Below are positions 9,689-18,329 of a stretch of DNA of 64,000 nucleotides, in pieces. A model generated the notes under the pieces. That model saw only the letters and a program-made list of their open reading frames with translations. It was not told where the DNA came from and ran no database searches. The translations under genes and the position numbers were made by a program. This DNA is from Gemmatimonadales bacterium UBA4456 (GTDB lineage Bacteria; Gemmatimonadota; Gemmatimonadetes; Longimicrobiales; Gaopeijiaceae), in assembly GCA_002390225.1 (NCBI GenBank), contig DGOW01000047.1:41920-105919 (forward strand), read 5' to 3'. Numbering within the stretch: position 1 is the stretch's first letter; each line of letters starts with the position of its first letter.

Positions 9689-10252
9689 TCAGTCGGAGGC
9701 CAGGAGCCTGCGAATGAGCTCCACGTTTTCGGGAGCATCCCACTCGGTATCGCCAGCGACCTTCTTGTAGATGACCCCGTCCTTACCGATCACAAAGCTC
9801 TCGGGGACGCCCGTCGTCTGATAGATCTGCTGGATATCACCGCTCGGGTTGTGCAGGATGGCGAAGGTCAGCCCCAGCTCTTCGGCGAAGGTGACCAGAT
9901 CTCCTCCCTCGCGTCCGAAGAGGTCGAACGCTCCGGCAGGTGCGTCGATGCTAACGGCCAGAATCTCGAAGTCTTCGCCCTCGAGCTGCTCGTATAGACG
10001 CTGCATGGACGGCATTTCAGTGAGACAGGGCCCACACCAGGTCGCCCACACGTTCACGAGGAGTACGTCCTCACCCAGGAAATCCGAGAGCCGGACCTCG
10101 GCACCCTCCATGTCCAGTACCATGAAATCGGGCGCTGCGCTCCCCGAGATCACCGGTTGGTAGTTCTCGCGACCGATCCACGCGATGAGGACGATCGACG
10201 CGAACGTGACGATGGCCCAGAAATACGGAGATCGGACGAATGAGCGCTTCAT
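9689..10252 (-). CDS. TlpA/ResA-like membrane-anchored thiol-disulfide oxidoreductase
   Basis: A 187-residue protein with an uncleaved N-terminal anchor (about residues 10-26) and a periplasmic thioredoxin fold. It carries the redox motif WCGPC near residue 73, the insertion EFEILAVSIDAP typical of AhpC/TSA-Redoxin members, and the cis-proline region GVPESFVI. ResA/TlpA proteins reduce disulfides, for example apocytochrome c cysteines before haem attachment. The window encodes at least two exported c-type cytochromes that would need this chemistry, but linkage to cytochrome-assembly genes is not seen. Confidence 0.85.
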   Translation of the reverse strand: MKRSFVRSPYFWAIVTFASIVLIAWIGRENYQPVISGSAAPDFMVLDMEGAEVRLSDFLGEDVLLVNVWATWCGPCLTEMPSMQRLYEQLEGEDFEILAVSIDAPAGAFDLFGREGGDLVTFAEELGLTFAILHNPSGDIQQIYQTTGVPESFVIGKDGVIYKKVAGDTEWDAPENVELIRRLLASD

Positions 10253-10304
10253 TACTGGGTTTTCAGAAGTTGAGATGTCTGTCTTGAACTACGGCACGGA
10301 ACGG

Positions 10305-11186
10305 TCATGGTTCCCCGCCCGCGCCACGCCGGCCGACTTTCAGTCGAACCCCGCTACCACGCTGGAGTTCAGAATCCGCTGCCGGCTCCTGCTCGACCAC
10401 GATGCCCTGATCACGGCCGAAGCGAAACACCTCCTCCACGTCGGTCACGTCGAGACCGAGCGAGTCGAGGAGCTGTTCGGCTTCCATTTGCTCCAGCCCT
10501 AGGACCAGTGGCATCCGAACCATCGGTGGGCCCGTGCTCACGAGAAGTGTCACCTGGGCGGGCAGTGCGACCACGCTGTCCGGTGGAGGAGAGACATCGA
10601 CGACCTGCCCGCGGGGCTCTTCCGCCTCGGTCACGTCCACGTTCACGACAAAGCCGCTCGTCTCGAGGACAACCCGTGCGCGGGCCTCATCGAGACGCAG
10701 GACGTCCGGTACCGACCGCATTTGCGGGCCGACGCTCACGGTGACGCCGACGGGCGAGTCCGGTCGGCTGACCTGTCCGGGTAGTGGTGACTGCCCCAGC
10801 ACCAGACCAGCCGCGACCGATGGGTGCGTGATCGAGTCGGTCAAGCCGATCTCGAGCCCCGCCCCAGCCAGCCGCTCACCCGCGCTCGCGAGCCCGAGCC
10901 CACGGACGTCAGGCACGTCGTAGAGGTCTCCAGGGGGCGGCGGGGCGGGGAAGAATACCTGGGTCGCCAGTGCATATCCGACAAACCAACCTCCGATAAC
11001 CACGACGGCGAATCCAGCGAGCAGTGCGCGACCATTGAGCCAGGAACGTCGTCCAGCGGGGGTCCCCCCCCCGTCGGTCGAGAATGCGCGTTGTCCGGCG
11101 TCAGGCGTCACGACCTGATCCGACGCCTCGACAGGTCGCCGCTTGCGACGCTTCCGATTCCGTCCGAGAGAATCTCCGAGCTTCAT
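10305..11186 (-). CDS. PASTA-domain membrane protein
   Basis: A 293-residue protein with a short basic cytoplasmic tail (RNRKRRKRRP), one transmembrane helix (about residues 52-72) and three successive extracytoplasmic PASTA repeats. The repeats begin DVPDVRGLGLASAGERL (about 88), SVPDVLRLDEARARV (about 158) and RMPLVLGLEQMEAEQL (about 223). PASTA domains bind muropeptides and usually belong to PknB kinases or penicillin-binding proteins, but this one has no kinase or transpeptidase domain. It overlaps the rsmB stop as ATGA. The genomic slot after rsmB often holds PASTA proteins or kinases. Its partner is unknown. Confidence 0.85.
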   Translation of the reverse strand: MKLGDSLGRNRKRRKRRPVEASDQVVTPDAGQRAFSTDGGGTPAGRRSWLNGRALLAGFAVVVIGGWFVGYALATQVFFPAPPPPGDLYDVPDVRGLGLASAGERLAGAGLEIGLTDSITHPSVAAGLVLGQSPLPGQVSRPDSPVGVTVSVGPQMRSVPDVLRLDEARARVVLETSGFVVNVDVTEAEEPRGQVVDVSPPPDSVVALPAQVTLLVSTGPPMVRMPLVLGLEQMEAEQLLDSLGLDVTDVEEVFRFGRDQGIVVEQEPAADSELQRGSGVRLKVGRRGAGGEP

Positions 11187-12493
11187 GCCGTCCTCCTCAA
11201 CCGCGCCGCAAACGATCCGTCATATGCGGACCTCCACGGCTCCACACGCAGGTACCCGTCCGAATCGACAAAACCGTCGTGCTCGTCCGAACGGCCGATG
11301 GCATCCGTGGCTTCGATCACGAAGCCTCCGTGACGAGCGATGAAGTCAGCGACGCAGTCCTCGTTCTCCTCCGGTTCCAACGTGCAGGTCGAGTACACCA
11401 GCAGCCCACCTGGTCGAACGAGCTCGGCCGCTGCATCGAGCATACGCGTCTGGAGAGCCGCCATGGCGTCGATCGCTTCAGACGTGAGTCTCCATCGAGC
11501 GTCGGGATGGCGTGCAAGCGTCCCCGTTCCTGTGCATGGCGCATCGAGGAGTACGACATCCACGGGGGCTAGAGGCGGACGCAGAGCGTCCGCGACGACG
11601 AGTTCCAGTCGTCGGCCTGTCCGAAGGGCATTGTCTCTCACCATGCGTATGCGCGATTCCGATCGATCAGCAGCGATGATCCGAGCGGCTCGCTCCGACA
11701 GAGCGAGCGATTTACCGCCAGGAGCCGAACAAAGATCTGCAACGATCGTGCCCGACGGAACATCCGCGTACCGCACCACCAGGTTGGACGCGGGATCCTG
11801 CACGATCGATGCCGGGATGGCGGCGAGCGCCTCTACCACCGAGACGCCTGTACCCAGTCGAATACAGGGACTCCAGGCAGCTGCCGGAGAAGCGGCGATC
11901 CCACGGTCGGCCAGGATGCGTCGGGCCTCCTCCGCGTCCATACCCAGCGGGAGGAGACAGGTGGCGGGACGCTGGTTGTGGTATTCCACGAGCCGCCGTA
12001 CGTCATCGGACGAGTACCGGGCCAGCCAGCGACGAACCAGCCACTTCGGATGGGAACCCCAGCCCGCCAGCGCCTCCGAGGAATCCATGGCATCGGGCGG
12101 GGTCGGTTGCTCCGCCGCGACCTTGCGGAGCACCGCATTCACGAAGCCAGTCGGACGCCGACCGACCGTTGCGTGCACCTGGTCTACCGTCGTGGATACC
12201 CCCGCGTAGGCGGGGACCGAGTCCATATAGTGAATCTGGTAGGTTCCGAGCCGGAGTAGCTCGAGCACTGGAGCGTCGACATCGGCCAGTGCTCTCGACA
12301 CGTGGGGAGCGATCATCTCATCGAGTCGACCCCGTAGCCGAGTCACGCCCCACGCGAGCTCGTGGGCAAACGCTCGCTCGCGAGAGTCGAGAGAGCCTGC
12401 GACTGCCGCGAAGGCGCGATCGAGGCGCCTACCCCGCTCAGTCTCACTTCGAACCGTGTACGCAGCCGCCCGACCGGGCGTGACTGGTGTCAG
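11183..12493 (-). CDS. rsmB: 16S rRNA (cytosine-967-C5)-methyltransferase, probably from a CTG start
   Basis: RsmB methylates C967 of 16S rRNA. The catalytic half is complete: SAM motif DLCSAPGGKS, motif IV DAPCTGTGTLARHPDARW with its cysteine, and motif VI YSTCTLEPEENE with the second. The first ATG/GTG/TTG start in frame is a GTG at 12346, which removes most of the N-terminal NusB-like RNA-binding domain. Codons above it clearly encode that domain (AAYTVRSETERGRRLDRAFA, then RERAFAHELAWGVTRL). Between the frame's upstream stop at 12533 and that GTG, the only plausible initiator is CTG at 12493, placed as CTGA over the thiG stop exactly where ATGA would be expected. I annotate that longer 436-residue form. 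Confidence 0.85.
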   Translation of the reverse strand: MTPVTPGRAAAYTVRSETERGRRLDRAFAAVAGSLDSRERAFAHELAWGVTRLRGRLDEMIAPHVSRALADVDAPVLELLRLGTYQIHYMDSVPAYAGVSTTVDQVHATVGRRPTGFVNAVLRKVAAEQPTPPDAMDSSEALAGWGSHPKWLVRRWLARYSSDDVRRLVEYHNQRPATCLLPLGMDAEEARRILADRGIAASPAAAWSPCIRLGTGVSVVEALAAIPASIVQDPASNLVVRYADVPSGTIVADLCSAPGGKSLALSERAARIIAADRSESRIRMVRDNALRTGRRLELVVADALRPPLAPVDVVLLDAPCTGTGTLARHPDARWRLTSEAIDAMAALQTRMLDAAAELVRPGGLLVYSTCTLEPEENEDCVADFIARHGGFVIEATDAIGRSDEHDGFVDSDGYLRVEPWRSAYDGSFAARLRRTA

Positions 12494-13302
12494 TCGAGCA
12501 TTCCAGTCATGGGGGACGACGGAACTGCGATCTCACGCGACGGCATACGCCCCGCCAGGTACGCCAGACGACCGGCGATGATTGCGTGCTTCATCGCGTG
12601 GGACATCCGAACCGGATCATCGGCCGCAGCCAGCGCGGTGTTCATGAGTACGCCGTCGACCCCCTGCTCCATGGTCACGCATGCGTCCGAGGCCGTGCCT
12701 ACGCCAGCGTCGACAATGACCGGAACCTCGAGACGGTTCTTGATCTCACGAATGAAGTACGGATTCACGACCCCGAGCCCACTCCCGATCGGGCTGGCGA
12801 GCGGCATGACGGCAACGCAACCGGCATCCTCGAGTCGGAGGGCGGTGATCAGATCGTCATTCGTGTACGCCATGACCTTGAAGCCCTCGTCCGACAGCGT
12901 CCTGGCAGCCTCGAGCGTCGCATACACGTCCGGTAGCAAAGTCCGTTCGTCACCGATGACCTCGAGCTTCACGAACTCGTTGAACCCAGCCGCCCGAGCG
13001 AGCCTCGCATAGCGGATGGCGTCTTCCGCCGTGTAGCACCCGGCGGTGTTGGCTAGCAGGAAGAACTCGTTCGGGTCGAGGTGGTGCAGGATCGCCTCTT
13101 CCTTCGTGCGATCCAGATCGACCCGACGAACCGCCACCGTCACCATCTCCGCTCCGGAGGCGCGAATCGCGTCGATCATGATCTGGTTTGTGAGATACTT
13201 ACCGGTCCCCACAATCAGTCGTGATACGAACTCCACGCCACCGATGTGAAGCGAGCTGTCGAGAGCCCGCGCATCGTCGACCATCGTATGCGTATCGGTC
13301 AT
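12490..13302 (-). CDS. thiG: Thiazole synthase
   Basis: ThiG condenses deoxyxylulose phosphate, dehydroglycine and the ThiS thiocarboxylate into the thiamine thiazole. I start at the ATG one base after the thiS stop (13302), giving 270 residues; an earlier in-frame start would overlap thiS without need. Family features are FVSRLIVGTGKY near residue 27, the Schiff-base lysine region FVKLEVIGDE, and phosphate-binding AVMPLASPIGSGLG and DAGVGTASDA. It is the last gene of the thiE-thiS-thiG cassette and is followed by rsmB. No thiH or thiO, the dehydroglycine source, is seen in the window. Confidence 0.95.
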   Translation of the reverse strand: MTDTHTMVDDARALDSSLHIGGVEFVSRLIVGTGKYLTNQIMIDAIRASGAEMVTVAVRRVDLDRTKEEAILHHLDPNEFFLLANTAGCYTAEDAIRYARLARAAGFNEFVKLEVIGDERTLLPDVYATLEAARTLSDEGFKVMAYTNDDLITALRLEDAGCVAVMPLASPIGSGLGVVNPYFIREIKNRLEVPVIVDAGVGTASDACVTMEQGVDGVLMNTALAAADDPVRMSHAMKHAIIAGRLAYLAGRMPSREIAVPSSPMTGMLD

Positions 13303-13303
13303 G

Positions 13304-13522
13304 TCATCCACCGCCCACGAAGTGCACAAGCTCGATCGTATCGCCGTGCGACACCTCGCTCGCGTCGTAGCTGCCGCGCTCGAGGATCTCCCGGTTCAGC
13401 TCTACCACCACCATGCCCGGTTGAAGATCCAGTGCCTCGAGCAGGCTCGCGACGGTATGTGCCCGGTCGAAGCTGTGAAGCTTGCCGTTCAACTGAATCT
13501 CCATCGTGGTTTCTTGTGTCAT
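13304..13522 (-). CDS. thiS: Sulfur carrier protein ThiS
   Basis: A 72-residue ubiquitin-fold protein ending in HFVGGG. Its C-terminal GG is adenylated and thiocarboxylated to donate sulfur for the thiazole ring. The start MTQETTMEIQLNG at 13522 overlaps the thiE stop (TGATG). A second in-frame ATG six codons on would give a 66-residue protein, closer to the usual ThiS length. The longer open frame reaching 13804 is the shadow of thiE. Its position directly before thiG fits the ThiS-ThiG partnership. Confidence 0.9.
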   Translation of the reverse strand: MTQETTMEIQLNGKLHSFDRAHTVASLLEALDLQPGMVVVELNREILERGSYDASEVSHGDTIELVHFVGGG

Positions 13523-14160
13523 CAGATCCCTTCGACTGCCGCCTCGAGCACCGAAATGTACTCGCTTGCGGCGGCCCGCGGAGACCCCGCATTCCAGATC
13601 CCGGAACGCACCCCGACACCATAGGCTCCCGCGCTCAGAACATCCGTGACCTGGCTCGGCTGTACACCACCGATGGCGACGACAGGCACCATCGCGGCAA
13701 CCACCGCAGCCTCTCTGAATCCAGCCAACCCAAGTGAGGATCGGCCGGGATGAGAACTCGTTTCGAATACGTTCCCGATCATGACCCATGCGGCGTATGC
13801 ACACGCTGCCTCCATCACTTCTGCCAGGGAATGGCAGGACGCACCGATCCGCACGCTCGGCATGAGTCGACGCGCTTCCGACACCGACAAGGAGCGGCGA
13901 CCCAGATGGACGGCCTCGAGGCCGTTGGCCATTGCCACATCGATGCGGTCGTTCACGACCAGGAGAGCACCTGCGGCTGACGAACTCGCGCGGAGTGCGA
14001 CCGCGAGCTCATGCAGACGGCGGCCGTCGGTTCGTGGACCTCGCAAGTGGAGCGCCACGGCTCCTCCCGCGACCTCGACCACCTCGGTGGCGACCTCGAT
14101 GAAGTCGGTTCGGGCCAAGATCTCGTCGTCGGTGACGACGTGGAGCCTCGGCTGGACCAT
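13522..14160 (-). CDS. thiE: Thiamine-phosphate synthase
   Basis: ThiE couples HMP-pyrophosphate with thiazole phosphate to give thiamine phosphate. The start MVQPRLHVVTDDE at 14160 shares a base with the fmt stop and gives 212 residues, a normal TIM-barrel ThiE length. Recognisable family segments are LLVVNDRIDVA, the phosphate-binding GLEAVHLGRRSLS, IGASCHS, and the late VVAIGGV. It opens the thiESG cassette, which is embedded between fmt and rsmB. ThiC, which makes the pyrimidine half, is encoded 29 kb away under a TPP riboswitch. No riboswitch is seen before thiE. Confidence 0.9.
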   Translation of the reverse strand: MVQPRLHVVTDDEILARTDFIEVATEVVEVAGGAVALHLRGPRTDGRRLHELAVALRASSSAAGALLVVNDRIDVAMANGLEAVHLGRRSLSVSEARRLMPSVRIGASCHSLAEVMEAACAYAAWVMIGNVFETSSHPGRSSLGLAGFREAAVVAAMVPVVAIGGVQPSQVTDVLSAGAYGVGVRSGIWNAGSPRAAASEYISVLEAAVEGI

Positions 14161-15152
14161 CACTCGAATCGCTGGCCTACGTCGATGCCACGCCCGTTGA
14201 TCCAGTCGGAGGCCGACATACGCTTCTTGCCCGGCGGCTGAGCCTCCGCAAACGCCACCGCACCAACGGAACAACGCACGACAAGGCCGTCTGACGGGGT
14301 CGCCTGGATCACGGTGCCCGCAGGCGTCTCCACAGGAAGCGTCGGGGGTCCGCCATTCGTCCGGAGACCCTCGGGGTCGAGTGCCTCGACCTCATCTTCG
14401 CTCCACACCGTGGGCCGAAAGAACTTCATCGACACGTCAGCAAGCCGAGTCCACGCCCCGGGAATAGCATCCATGCCTCGGGTGTGGTCCGACACTTCAG
14501 CGGCCGAGCGCTCCCAGTCGATCCGTGCCACCTCCCGACTGACCTTGGGCGCGAACGTCGCGGCGTCGTGATCCTGCTCGCGCTCCCCGACCACACTGGC
14601 GGACATCAGAGCGAGTGCCTCGACCAGCGCTTCTGCTCCGAGTCCGGAAAGCCGAATGGTCAATTCGCTCGCCGTCTCGTCATCGAAAATGAGCTCAGGC
14701 ACCTGATGGATGACCGCCCCGGCATCCATACCCTTCGCCATCCGCATGATCGTCACACCGGTCTCCGTGAGGCCGCGCGCGATCGCCCAATTGATAGGTG
14801 CGGCGCCTCGGAGCTCGGGCAGGAGCGACGCGTGCACGTTGATCGAGCCCATAGGGGGGAGATCGAGCACTTCGCTCTTGAGGATATGGCCGTATGCCAC
14901 AACGACAGAAATATCGGGTTCGAGCGCCCGGATCTGATCGATGAAGTCGTCACCCCGTGGCAACTCTGGCATCAAGATCGGGAAGCCCTGATCGAGAGCG
15001 ACTTCCTTGATCGCCGAGGGCCGGAGCCGGCGTCCCCGTCCCGCAGGCCGGTCGGGCTGAGTCACCACTCCGACAATGTCGAAGCCTTCGTCGTCGAGGG
15101 CCCGGAGGGAGGGCACGGCGAAGGCCGGCGTTCCCCAGAAGAGGATCTTCAC
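14160..15152 (-). CDS. fmt: Methionyl-tRNA formyltransferase
   Basis: Fmt formylates initiator Met-tRNA using 10-formyltetrahydrofolate. The 330-residue protein has the N-terminal formyltransferase fold (MKILFWGTPAFAVPSL). The catalytic residues are Asn105, His107 and Asp143, in the segments INVHASLLPELRGAAPINWA and GMDAGAVI. The C-terminal tRNA-binding domain follows. Its ATG overlaps the def stop (ATGA), the common def-fmt coupling: formylation first, deformylation later. Confidence 0.95.
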   Translation of the reverse strand: MKILFWGTPAFAVPSLRALDDEGFDIVGVVTQPDRPAGRGRRLRPSAIKEVALDQGFPILMPELPRGDDFIDQIRALEPDISVVVAYGHILKSEVLDLPPMGSINVHASLLPELRGAAPINWAIARGLTETGVTIMRMAKGMDAGAVIHQVPELIFDDETASELTIRLSGLGAEALVEALALMSASVVGEREQDHDAATFAPKVSREVARIDWERSAAEVSDHTRGMDAIPGAWTRLADVSMKFFRPTVWSEDEVEALDPEGLRTNGGPPTLPVETPAGTVIQATPSDGLVVRCSVGAVAFAEAQPPGKKRMSASDWINGRGIDVGQRFE

Positions 15153-15682
15153 CCGGCTTCAGCGGCCGCTTCTGCTTCGATCTTTTTCCACTTCTTGAGG
15201 AGCATACGACGCTTGAGCGGTGACACTCGATCGACAAACAGGATACCATCGATGTGATCGATCTCGTGCTGGAGCGCGCGACCGAAGAGGTCATCCGCCT
15301 CGATGACGATGTCGTTGCCGTCGGGATCCTGGCCCTCGACCCGAACCTGGGCGGGCCGCCGAACGACCTCTTCCAGCCCCGGAATACTCAGGCAGCCCTC
15401 GGTCTGCTTCTCGACCTCCTTGCTCTCCCAGGTCACCACCGGGTTCACGATCGCGATGCGCTGAGGCTCCGGGTCGTCCTCGTCCTGCCTGCGCAGGTCG
15501 ACAACGATGACCCGGGTAGAGAGTCCGATCTGCGGGGCCGCAAGACCAATACCGTCTGCGTGATACATCGTCTCGAACATGTCGCGCACGAGGGCACGCA
15601 GGTTGTCATCGAAGACCGTCACCTCCGCCGCTTCAGTGCGAAGGGCCGGATCCCCCAAATAGACGATGTCGTGAATGGCCAT
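15149..15682 (-). CDS. def: Peptide deformylase
   Basis: Def removes the N-formyl group from nascent proteins. The 177-residue protein has all three motifs: GIGLAAPQ (44-51), EGCLS (95-99, metal-ligand Cys97) and HEIDH (139-143, two histidine ligands and the catalytic Glu). The C-terminus is Lys/Glu/Ala-rich (LLKKWKKIEAEAAAEA) and slightly longer than in E. coli. It lies between yajC and fmt, 18 bases after the yajC stop. Confidence 0.95.
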   Translation of the reverse strand: MAIHDIVYLGDPALRTEAAEVTVFDDNLRALVRDMFETMYHADGIGLAAPQIGLSTRVIVVDLRRQDEDDPEPQRIAIVNPVVTWESKEVEKQTEGCLSIPGLEEVVRRPAQVRVEGQDPDGNDIVIEADDLFGRALQHEIDHIDGILFVDRVSPLKRRMLLKKWKKIEAEAAAEAG

Positions 15683-15700
15683 GATGTGCGTTCTACCTTC

Positions 15701-16024
15701 CTACTCTTCCTTCGGCTCGCCCTTCACGTCGAGCGTCGCAGCAACTCGCCCGCGGTCGACCGTAATGCGGGTGTCCTCACCCGTCCGAACGGTCAACCGG
15801 TTACCATCGGCGTGAATGATCTTTCCGATGATCCCGCCCGTCGTGACGATCTCGTCACCTTTCTTCACGCCTTCGACCATCGCGTCGTGGCGCTTTCGCT
15901 CCTTCATCTGCGGCCGGATGAGGAGGAAGTAGAAGATGGGGATGATGAGCGCAAAGTTGAGCATCATCCGGAGGCCGAAGTTCTGATCCGGCGCAGCCTG
16001 CATCAGTAACGTAAGAGGGGTCAC
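15701..16024 (-). CDS. yajC: Sec translocase accessory subunit YajC
   Basis: A 107-residue inner-membrane protein with one N-terminal helix (MLNFALIIPIFYFLLIRP) followed by the diagnostic KKGDEIVTTGGIIGKI and a short basic/acidic tail. YajC associates with SecDF and SecYEG. Its start overlaps the tgt stop as ATGA, reproducing the widespread tgt-yajC order. secD and secF, often next, are not here; def follows instead. Confidence 0.95.
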   Translation of the reverse strand: MTPLTLLMQAAPDQNFGLRMMLNFALIIPIFYFLLIRPQMKERKRHDAMVEGVKKGDEIVTTGGIIGKIIHADGNRLTVRTGEDTRITVDRGRVAATLDVKGEPKEE

Positions 16025-17163
16025 TTAGGACTTCCTTCCTTGCGATAGCGTTCGAGCCAGTTCCTGCGCCACGCGTCGAAGCTGCCGTCGTGAATTCGAC
16101 GACGGGCTTCTTCACCGAGACGGACCAGGAACCGGAGGTTGTGAATCGAAATAAGTCGTACCGGCAGCCACTCTGACGATGCGACCAGATGCCGAAGATA
16201 AGCCCGATCGTAACGTCCGCAGGTGTAGCAGTCACAACCGGGGTCGATGGGGCGCGTGTCCTCACGGAATCTCGCGGCCTTCAGGTTGATCTGACCTTCG
16301 ACGCTCGTCCATGCCGTACCATGCCGCGCGTTGCGCGTAGGAGCGACGCAATCGAAGAGATCGCAGCCCCGCGCGACAGCCTCGAGGAGATCGTCAGGAT
16401 ACCCGACGCCCATCAGATATCTCGGGCGATCGGCGGGTAGTACGCCGTCCAGAAGCTCGAGCGTCCGCCACATGTCAGGCTTCGACTCGCCAACACTCAA
16501 GCCTCCGATGCCATATCCTCGCCAGTCGTCGAGCGCCATGAACTGCTCGGCATGCTCGCGGCGCAGGTCATCGAATACATTGCCCTGCAAGACAGGAAAG
16601 AGCACCTGCGTCGGGAATCCGCCTCGCGCTCCGAGCTCAGCGAAACGGGCCTGGCAGCGTTCGAGCCATGCAAGTGTCCTTCGGTTGGCTGCTTCGGCGG
16701 TCCCACGGTCGCACCCCCCGGGAGGGCACTCGTCGAACGCCATGATCATGTCCGCTCCGAGAGTCCGTTGGATGTCCATGACCGACTCAGGCGTGAAGAT
16801 GTGCCGAGACCCGTCGATGTGGCTCTGAAACTCGACGCCGTCGTCTCGCACCTTTCGAATGTCAGCCAGCGAGAAGACCTGATAACCACCGCTGTCTGTC
16901 AGGATCGGTCCATCCCAGCGCATGAAGTCGTGCAGTCGACCCAGGGTTTCAATCAGTTCGTGGCCCGGCCGCAGGTACAGGTGGTAGGTGTTCGCCAACA
17001 CTGCCTGAGCTCCCAGGGACTCGACCTCTTCCATGATCAGACTCTTCACCGTTCCGGCCGTCCCTACTGGCATGAACGCAGGAGTCTGCATATCGCCGTG
17101 AGGCGTCGAGAAAGAACCGGCGCGGGCTGAGCCGTCGGTCGCGGAGAGGGTGAAGTCGAACAT
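16021..17163 (-). CDS. tgt: Queuine tRNA-ribosyltransferase
   Basis: Tgt exchanges guanine-34 for preQ1 in tRNAs with GUN anticodons. The 380-residue enzyme shows the active-site motif LTDSGGYQVFSL, MAFDECPP, GYGIGGLSVGE, the nucleophile region LFDCVAPTRNARHGT, and the zinc site CDCYTCGRYDRAYLRHL with a later His. It lies 68 bases after queA, the next enzyme of queuosine synthesis, and overlaps yajC. Confidence 0.95.
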   Translation of the reverse strand: MFDFTLSATDGSARAGSFSTPHGDMQTPAFMPVGTAGTVKSLIMEEVESLGAQAVLANTYHLYLRPGHELIETLGRLHDFMRWDGPILTDSGGYQVFSLADIRKVRDDGVEFQSHIDGSRHIFTPESVMDIQRTLGADMIMAFDECPPGGCDRGTAEAANRRTLAWLERCQARFAELGARGGFPTQVLFPVLQGNVFDDLRREHAEQFMALDDWRGYGIGGLSVGESKPDMWRTLELLDGVLPADRPRYLMGVGYPDDLLEAVARGCDLFDCVAPTRNARHGTAWTSVEGQINLKAARFREDTRPIDPGCDCYTCGRYDRAYLRHLVASSEWLPVRLISIHNLRFLVRLGEEARRRIHDGSFDAWRRNWLERYRKEGSPK

Positions 17164-17231
17164 GGGCGAAAAATGTAACCGAAGCTGTGCTTGCTAAGCC
17201 GGCCCGCCGCGCGTCGGCAACGTGTATGTGC

Positions 17232-18284
17232 TCAGCGCGGAGCGGGCAGTACCGCCATTGCGTCGCCGTACGAATAGAAACGATATCGCTCACGAACAGC
17301 CTCCGCGTACGCGTTCATTGTCCTGTCATACCCTGCCAGGGCGGCTACGAGCATGATCAGCGTCGAACGCGGCAGGTGGAAATTCGTGAGCAGGCCGTCG
17401 ACGACACGGTAGTCGTAGGGTGGTCGGATGAAGAGGTCCGTATCGCCCCATCCGGAGCGAACCGCACCGTCGGGGTCCGCGGCAGCTTCGAGCGTGCGTA
17501 CCGCTGTGGTCCCCACCGCCCAAATACGCCCGCTGCGGGCTCGTGTGCGTTCGATCGCCTCCACGACCGCGTCAGGCACGTGATACCGCTCCCGGTGCAT
17601 TGGGTGCTCTGCGGGGTCCTCCACCTCGACAGGGCGGAACGTGCCGATGCCGACATGCAGCGTCACGGCCGCGAGCTCGACCCCCCGCTCCTCGATCTTG
17701 TCGAGGAGTTCGGCGGTGAAGTGCAGACCCGCGGTCGGTGCAGCTATCGACCCGGGGGCGCGCGCGTAAACCGTCTGGTACCGCTCTCGATCCGCCGTAT
17801 CCGCCTCGCGCTCGATGTACGGGGGCAAGGGCATGGAACCGTAGCGCTCCATCGCCTCATCCACACCAAGATCCGTCTGCAGCCGCACAACACGATTACC
17901 GGAGGGGACCACCTCCAGGATCTCCACCCTGAGGTCGTCACTGATGACGACGACGGCCCCGGGGCGGAGTTTCCGGCCGGGGCGGACGAGTGCTTCCCAG
18001 ATCAACGGATCCCGCTCGGGTTCGGTCGGGGACACGAGCAGGATCTCAGCTTGTGCCCCTGTCGTCTTTCGACCGAGCAGACGAGCCGGGAGAACTCTGG
18101 ACTCATTCACGACAAACAGATCCCCGGGCTCCACGAGATCCAGCAGATCACGAATGCGTCGGTGCTCGAATGGTCCCGACGGTGGGATGACCACCAGCCG
18201 GCTGTCGCCTCGGGGTTCAGCAGGATGCTGGGCAATCAGGTCTGCGGGGAGTTCGTAGGCGTAATCAGAGACCCGGTCACTCAT
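17232..18284 (-). CDS. queA: S-adenosylmethionine:tRNA ribosyltransferase-isomerase
   Basis: QueA transfers and isomerises the ribosyl of SAM onto preQ1-tRNA to form epoxyqueuosine. I use the ATG at 18284 (MSDRVSDYAYELPADLIAQ), two codons inside a possible GTG start, giving 350 residues. Family landmarks are AQHPAEPRGDSRLVV, LVEPGDLFVVNESRVLPARLLG, PTAGLHFT and HVGIGTFRPV. It works with tgt immediately downstream. The preQ1-making genes are not in the window. Confidence 0.95.
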   Translation of the reverse strand: MSDRVSDYAYELPADLIAQHPAEPRGDSRLVVIPPSGPFEHRRIRDLLDLVEPGDLFVVNESRVLPARLLGRKTTGAQAEILLVSPTEPERDPLIWEALVRPGRKLRPGAVVVISDDLRVEILEVVPSGNRVVRLQTDLGVDEAMERYGSMPLPPYIEREADTADRERYQTVYARAPGSIAAPTAGLHFTAELLDKIEERGVELAAVTLHVGIGTFRPVEVEDPAEHPMHRERYHVPDAVVEAIERTRARSGRIWAVGTTAVRTLEAAADPDGAVRSGWGDTDLFIRPPYDYRVVDGLLTNFHLPRSTLIMLVAALAGYDRTMNAYAEAVRERYRFYSYGDAMAVLPAPR

Positions 18285-18329
18285 GACCACGCGACCGGGG
18301 TAGCCGCGGACGCGGCGTCTCGCACGCCT

